Assembly (NCBI GenBank): GCA_031267485.1
Contig: JAIRYY010000077.1
Location: 1-8,468 of the forward strand
Source of the DNA: Tannerella sp.
GTDB taxonomy: Bacteria > Bacteroidota > Bacteroidia > Bacteroidales > Tannerellaceae
DNA: 8,468 nucleotides
Direction: 5' to 3'
This document shows positions 6,121-8,468 of the stretch, piece by piece. Numbering within the stretch: position 1 is the first letter of the stretch; every line of letters starts with the position of its first letter. The position numbers and the translations under genes are program-made. The notes under the pieces were generated by a model. The model had not been told where the DNA came from, did no database searches, and was given only the letters and a program-made list of their open reading frames with translations.

Positions 6121-6147
6121 AGCGCGGAAAACTGAAATATAAGGAAA

Positions 6148-7161
6148 ATGAAAAATATCTCCCGTAAAAAGTTCTTGAATGTCTGCGGCTCAATTGTCGC
6201 CGGCGGGGCGATTGCCGGTGTTTCGGGCGTGCTGCTGAACAGGACAACCTCCCGTGCCGCCGCAAACCCGTCCGGCGCCCGTTACAGGCAGGAAGAAAAC
6301 ACGTCTGTTTCACCCTACCGGCAGGTCGCCTCGTTTGAGGCGGCCGACAACATTCAGTCGTTGGCACAGCACAATGGCACGATATATCTCGCCACTCCGC
6401 AGACCGTTTCGGTTTACGACAGCCGCGGGACGATGACGCGGCGCTTCGCGGTCGCCGCCGAAACCGTCCGCGACATGGCGGCCGGCAGCGACGGAATCTA
6501 CCTGCTCCACCCGGCCGCCATAAGCGTCTATTCACACGACGGGCAGTTGCTGCGCGAATGGTCGGCATGCAGCGAACTGTCGAATTACTGTTCGCTTGCG
6601 CTGTCCGACGATTTTGTCTTTGTGACCGACATGGACAATAAAAACATCTGCAAATACACCCGCGAAGGCAATTTCGTCACATTCATCAACAGTCCCGGCC
6701 GGTTTATCATTCCAAGCCTCACGTTCGGCATCGAATGTGTCGGCGACCTCCTTTACTGTTCCAATTCGGGCCGGCATCAGGTCGAAAAATATACGCTCAA
6801 CGGAGAATATATCGGCACATTCGGCAAGGCGGGCGGCGCTCCGGGTCTCTTCAACGGCTGCTGCAATCCCGTGCATATATCCTGCACGCCAGGCGGCGAT
6901 ATCATCACATCCGAAAAAGGCATCCCGCGCATCAGCTGCTACGGCGGCGACGGCATTTTCCGCGGCATATTGCTCGACGGCAAACAGTTGGGCGGCGGAT
7001 ACACGGCTTACGACGTGAAAGTATGGAACGACCGCCTGTTCGTCGCGGGAAAGAAAAAGGTCACGGTTTTCCGCTACGACGAAACGCTGGCCTCTGCAGG
7101 AAGTGCATGCGCCTCCTGCGGCGTCAGCTGTCCGCTGCGCAGGGGAGGAATAAACATGTAA
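6148..7161 (+). CDS. Tat-like exported NHL-type beta-propeller with Cys-rich tail
   Basis: The 337-aa protein opens with S5-R-K-K-F-L followed by a hydrophobic, Gly/Ala-rich segment (about 12-30), resembling a twin-arginine signal with Arg-Lys in place of Arg-Arg. Export in folded form would suit a cofactor-binding protein. From about 58 the sequence is a series of short beta-blades with Asp-x-x-G and Y-x-x-D/E-G-x-x turns (SVYDSRGT, SVYSHDGQ, KYTREGN, KYTLNGE), typical of six-bladed NHL propellers. Residues 237-243 (GCCNPVH) followed by S-E-K-G-I-P-R recall a family of Tat-exported propellers in Bacteroidota and Planctomycetota-like bacteria. The C-terminus has C321-x-x-C324-x-x-x-C328-P, which resembles an iron-sulfur ligand motif but lacks a fourth ligand in line. 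I do not know its role; a redox or electron-transfer partner is an inference from the signal and cysteines. The aldo/keto reductase lies 223 nt downstream with its own promoter. Confidence 0.75.
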   Translation: MKNISRKKFLNVCGSIVAGGAIAGVSGVLLNRTTSRAAANPSGARYRQEENTSVSPYRQVASFEAADNIQSLAQHNGTIYLATPQTVSVYDSRGTMTRRFAVAAETVRDMAAGSDGIYLLHPAAISVYSHDGQLLREWSACSELSNYCSLALSDDFVFVTDMDNKNICKYTREGNFVTFINSPGRFIIPSLTFGIECVGDLLYCSNSGRHQVEKYTLNGEYIGTFGKAGGAPGLFNGCCNPVHISCTPGGDIITSEKGIPRISCYGGDGIFRGILLDGKQLGGGYTAYDVKVWNDRLFVAGKKKVTVFRYDETLASAGSACASCGVSCPLRRGGINM

Positions 7162-7237
7162 TAAGAAATCACGCATTTTCGAAAAAAAAGTTCGACATAT
7201 CACTCTTGCCGGAAGAATTTATACGCCCTGAAAGGCG

Positions 7238-7263
7238 AAAAATATGCCAATTTGGATATTTTT
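7238..7263. promoter_or_regulatory. A/T-rich near-perfect palindrome upstream of the reductase
   Basis: The left arm AAAAATATGCCAA (7238-7250) and right arm TTGGATATTTTT (7252-7263) pair at all 12 positions, with one bulged G (7246) and one central T (7251). The 1-nt centre makes a stable RNA hairpin unlikely, so it looks more like a dimeric protein-binding site. It lies about 80 nt upstream of the reductase -7 box. It is also 75 nt after the propeller stop, so a termination role cannot be excluded. Confidence 0.4.
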
Positions 7264-7275
7264 ATGATAATTTTA

Positions 7276-7308
7276 CGACGAATGTCGATAAAATGCAATA
7301 TTTCGTCG
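7276..7308. repeat. Short inverted repeat CGACGAA ... TTCGTCG
   Basis: CGACGAA at 7276-7282 and TTCGTCG at 7302-7308 form 7-bp inverted arms around a 19-nt A/T-rich centre. GTCGATAA also occurs twice in direct orientation (7284-7291 and 7306-7313). The position, just upstream of the reductase promoter, would suit an operator, but arms this short may be accidental. Confidence 0.3.
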
Positions 7309-7318
7309 ATAACGGGCA

Positions 7319-7349
7319 ATTGGCGAATGAAATTTTATGACTAAGTTTG
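7319..7349 (+). promoter_or_regulatory. Putative promoter of the aldo/keto reductase gene
   Basis: ATTG at 7319-7322 is followed after 19 nt by TAAGTTTG at 7342-7349, a TAnnTTTG match. The ATG at 7385 follows 35 nt later, after an A-rich leader (AAAATAAAACAAAACAAAG) typical of Bacteroidota starts. The gene is therefore likely transcribed independently of the propeller gene. Confidence 0.55.
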
Positions 7350-7384
7350 CACGATTTTTAAAATAAAACAAAACAAAGTATACT

Positions 7385-8317
7385 ATGGAATACAGGGAAA
7401 TCGGAAAAACGGGCATGAAAGTGTCCCATATCAGCTTCGGAGCATCATCTTTGGGCGGGGTTTTTCATTCGCTGAAGGAAGCGACGGGAATGGAGGCCGT
7501 TTATACGGCCGTTGACAATGGCGTCAATTTTATAGATGTTTCGCCTTATTACGGGCATCTGAAAGCCGAAACGGCGCTTGGGAAAGCATTGAAAAATATG
7601 GACAGAAGCCGCTATTACCTTTCGACAAAAGTTGGACGGTACGGCCGTGACGGCGTGAATTGCTGGGACTATTCCGTCAAAAAAGCGAAAGAAAGCGTGT
7701 ACGAGAGCATGGAGCGGCTGAATGTCGACTACCTTGACCTCATCAACGTACACGATATTGAATTTGCCGACCTTGAGCAGGTATGCGGCGAGACGCTTCC
7801 CGCGCTTGTCGAACTCCGCGAGGCGGGGATTGTGGGGCACGTCGGCATAACGAATCTCAATCTGAGGCATTTCCGTTATGTCATCGACCATGTTCCGGCC
7901 GGTACGGTCGAAAGCGTACTGTCCTTTTGCCACTATACATTAAATGATGATGCGCTGGCTGATTACCTCGACTACTTCGAGACGGAAAAGGTGGGAGTAA
8001 TCAATGCCTCGCCCTATTCAATGGGACTTCTGACGGAACGCGGCACGCCCGACTGGCATCCTGCGCCCGCAGCCTTGAGACGCCTCTCGGCAAAGGCGGT
8101 CGAGTACTGCAGGTCGAAAGGCATTTCCATCGAACAGCTGGCCGTCTCATTCTCGGTGAACAATCCGCGCATAGCGACGACCCTGTTCAGCACGACCAAT
8201 CCGGAAAATGTCCTGAAAACAATCCGCTACGCCACCGCGCCGCCGGATGAGGACCTGCTGAGGGAGGTACGCAAAATATTCGAACCCGGCTACCGCGACA
8301 GCTGGGTAAATAGCTAA
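7385..8317 (+). CDS. Aldo/keto reductase, L-galactose dehydrogenase-like
   Basis: This 310-aa cytoplasmic NAD(P)-dependent oxidoreductase has the TIM-barrel family's complete catalytic tetrad: D51 and Y56 in FIDVSPYYG, K82 in STKVG, and H123 in the strand NVHDIEF. The opening MEYREIGKTGMKVSHISFGA is standard for the superfamily. The combination SPYYG, HDIEFADLEQV and ETLPALVELREAGIVGHVGIT closely resembles plant L-galactose 1-dehydrogenase and related bacterial sugar dehydrogenases, so oxidation of an aldose such as L-galactose or L-fucose to its lactone is the best guess. Specificity cannot be read from the sequence. The C-terminal NADP-binding region includes S-x-x-N-P-x-I-A-T-T-L-F-S-T-T-N-P-E-N, normal for the family. 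Length is normal and there is no signal peptide. It has its own promoter, and no neighbour is an obvious sugar-catabolism gene. Confidence 0.88.
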   Translation: MEYREIGKTGMKVSHISFGASSLGGVFHSLKEATGMEAVYTAVDNGVNFIDVSPYYGHLKAETALGKALKNMDRSRYYLSTKVGRYGRDGVNCWDYSVKKAKESVYESMERLNVDYLDLINVHDIEFADLEQVCGETLPALVELREAGIVGHVGITNLNLRHFRYVIDHVPAGTVESVLSFCHYTLNDDALADYLDYFETEKVGVINASPYSMGLLTERGTPDWHPAPAALRRLSAKAVEYCRSKGISIEQLAVSFSVNNPRIATTLFSTTNPENVLKTIRYATAPPDEDLLREVRKIFEPGYRDSWVNS

Positions 8318-8324
8318 ATATAAC

Positions 8325-8352
8325 GATGAACTATGAACGATGAACGATGAAC
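8325..8352. repeat. Four tandem 7-bp units (GATGAAC)
   Basis: GATGAAC, TATGAAC, GATGAAC and GATGAAC follow one another directly downstream of the reductase stop. It is a short microsatellite in non-coding DNA just before the inverted-repeat element. The repeats contain ATGs, but no frame continues as a gene. Confidence 0.85.
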
Positions 8353-8357
8353 CCCCT

Positions 8358-8385
8358 CGGTCGAAACCATCGACTTCGGTCGAAA
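8358..8385. repeat. Direct repeat CGGTCGAAA, 19 bp apart
   Basis: CGGTCGAAA occurs at 8358-8366 and 8377-8385, each followed within a few bases by a TCGAC-containing word. The second copy runs into the left arm of the long inverted repeat at 8380-8455, so the two may be parts of one repeat element. Confidence 0.5.
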
Positions 8386-8455
8386 AAGTCGACCCACATC
8401 TTCGCAGGGGCGAATAATTATTCGCCCCTACGAAGATGTGGGTCGCCCTTTTCGA
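8380..8455. repeat. Long inverted repeat, MITE- or palindromic-repeat-like
   Basis: The palindrome is centred at 8417/8418 on AATAATTATT. The inner 28-bp arms (8390-8417 and 8418-8445) have a single mismatch (C8405 against A8430). Pairing continues outward to 8380 and 8455 with two more mismatches, giving arms of about 38 bp. The core word GGGGCGAATAATTATTCGCC is one I recall as a dispersed repeat in unrelated bacterial genomes. There is no coding sequence and only a TTTT run in the right arm, so it is not a classic terminator, though a transcript through it would fold strongly and could end or protect the reductase mRNA. The element may continue past the window, since GAGGGAGGGC to its right is partly complementary to the CCCCCTC on its left (8352-8358). 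Confidence 0.8.
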
Positions 8456-8468
8456 GGGAGGGCAGTTC

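Noticed and set aside
6532..7203. 223-aa frame antisense to the propeller gene
   Set aside because: The sense strand has a signal peptide and propeller repeats; the antisense product resembles nothing.
7224..7237. CGCC-CTGAAA-GGCG hairpin as terminator of the propeller gene
   Set aside because: The 4-bp stem is too short and no T-run follows it.
8390..8445. Intrinsic terminator for the reductase gene
   Set aside because: The hairpin is far longer than usual and has no U-tract directly after the stem; a repeat element is the better description, though it may still affect the transcript end.

Overview
The window looks like Bacteroidales chromosome (phylum Bacteroidota). The evidence is family content (DUF3467, DUF4831, a Bacteroidota-type peptide MFS transporter, an Rpn/PD-(D/E)XK transposase-like gene), start codons without Shine-Dalgarno sequences but with A/T-rich leaders, and repeated matches to the Bacteroidota sigma factor -7 box TAnnTTTG ahead of genes. 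Species cannot be told from the sequence.

Layout. A partial DUF3467 gene runs leftward off the left edge (1-244). It is divergent from a two-gene unit: an exported DUF4831 protein (381-1454) and a POT-family peptide transporter (1474-3033). The transporter meets a leftward block tail to tail with an 11-bp overlap. In transcription order that block is gmk (5252 to 4683), a PD-(D/E)XK transposase-like nuclease (4518 to 3592) and nadD (3595 to 3023). The nuclease stop and the nadD start overlap as ATGA. As I recall, gmk and nadD are usually adjacent in Bacteroidales, so the nuclease gene appears to have entered the pair.

Between gmk and the next rightward gene lie about 900 bp without a convincing gene. 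Its centre is the most striking structure here: 21 consecutive units of 21 bp (5534-5974), built on the 12-bp palindrome GGACTCGAGTCC plus a 9-bp spacer. The array is free of stops in two wobble-aligned frames on opposite strands. The + frame reads a leucine heptad (L-E-S-L-A/T-R-G) with Leu at both core positions in all 21 units. The - frame reads an R/S/P/D-rich repeat. Neither frame has a convincing start, so coding status is open.

Right of the array are a Tat-like exported beta-propeller protein with a C-terminal Cys cluster (6148-7161) and an aldo/keto reductase resembling L-galactose dehydrogenase (7385-8317). Each has its own putative promoter. The window ends in a small tandem repeat and a long near-perfect inverted repeat (about 8380-8455) that looks like a miniature palindromic repeat element.

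The genes do not form one pathway: the content is housekeeping (GMP to GDP, NAD synthesis, peptide uptake), envelope or redox proteins, and mobile or repeat DNA. I see no defence system, CRISPR array, RNA gene or complete transposon.
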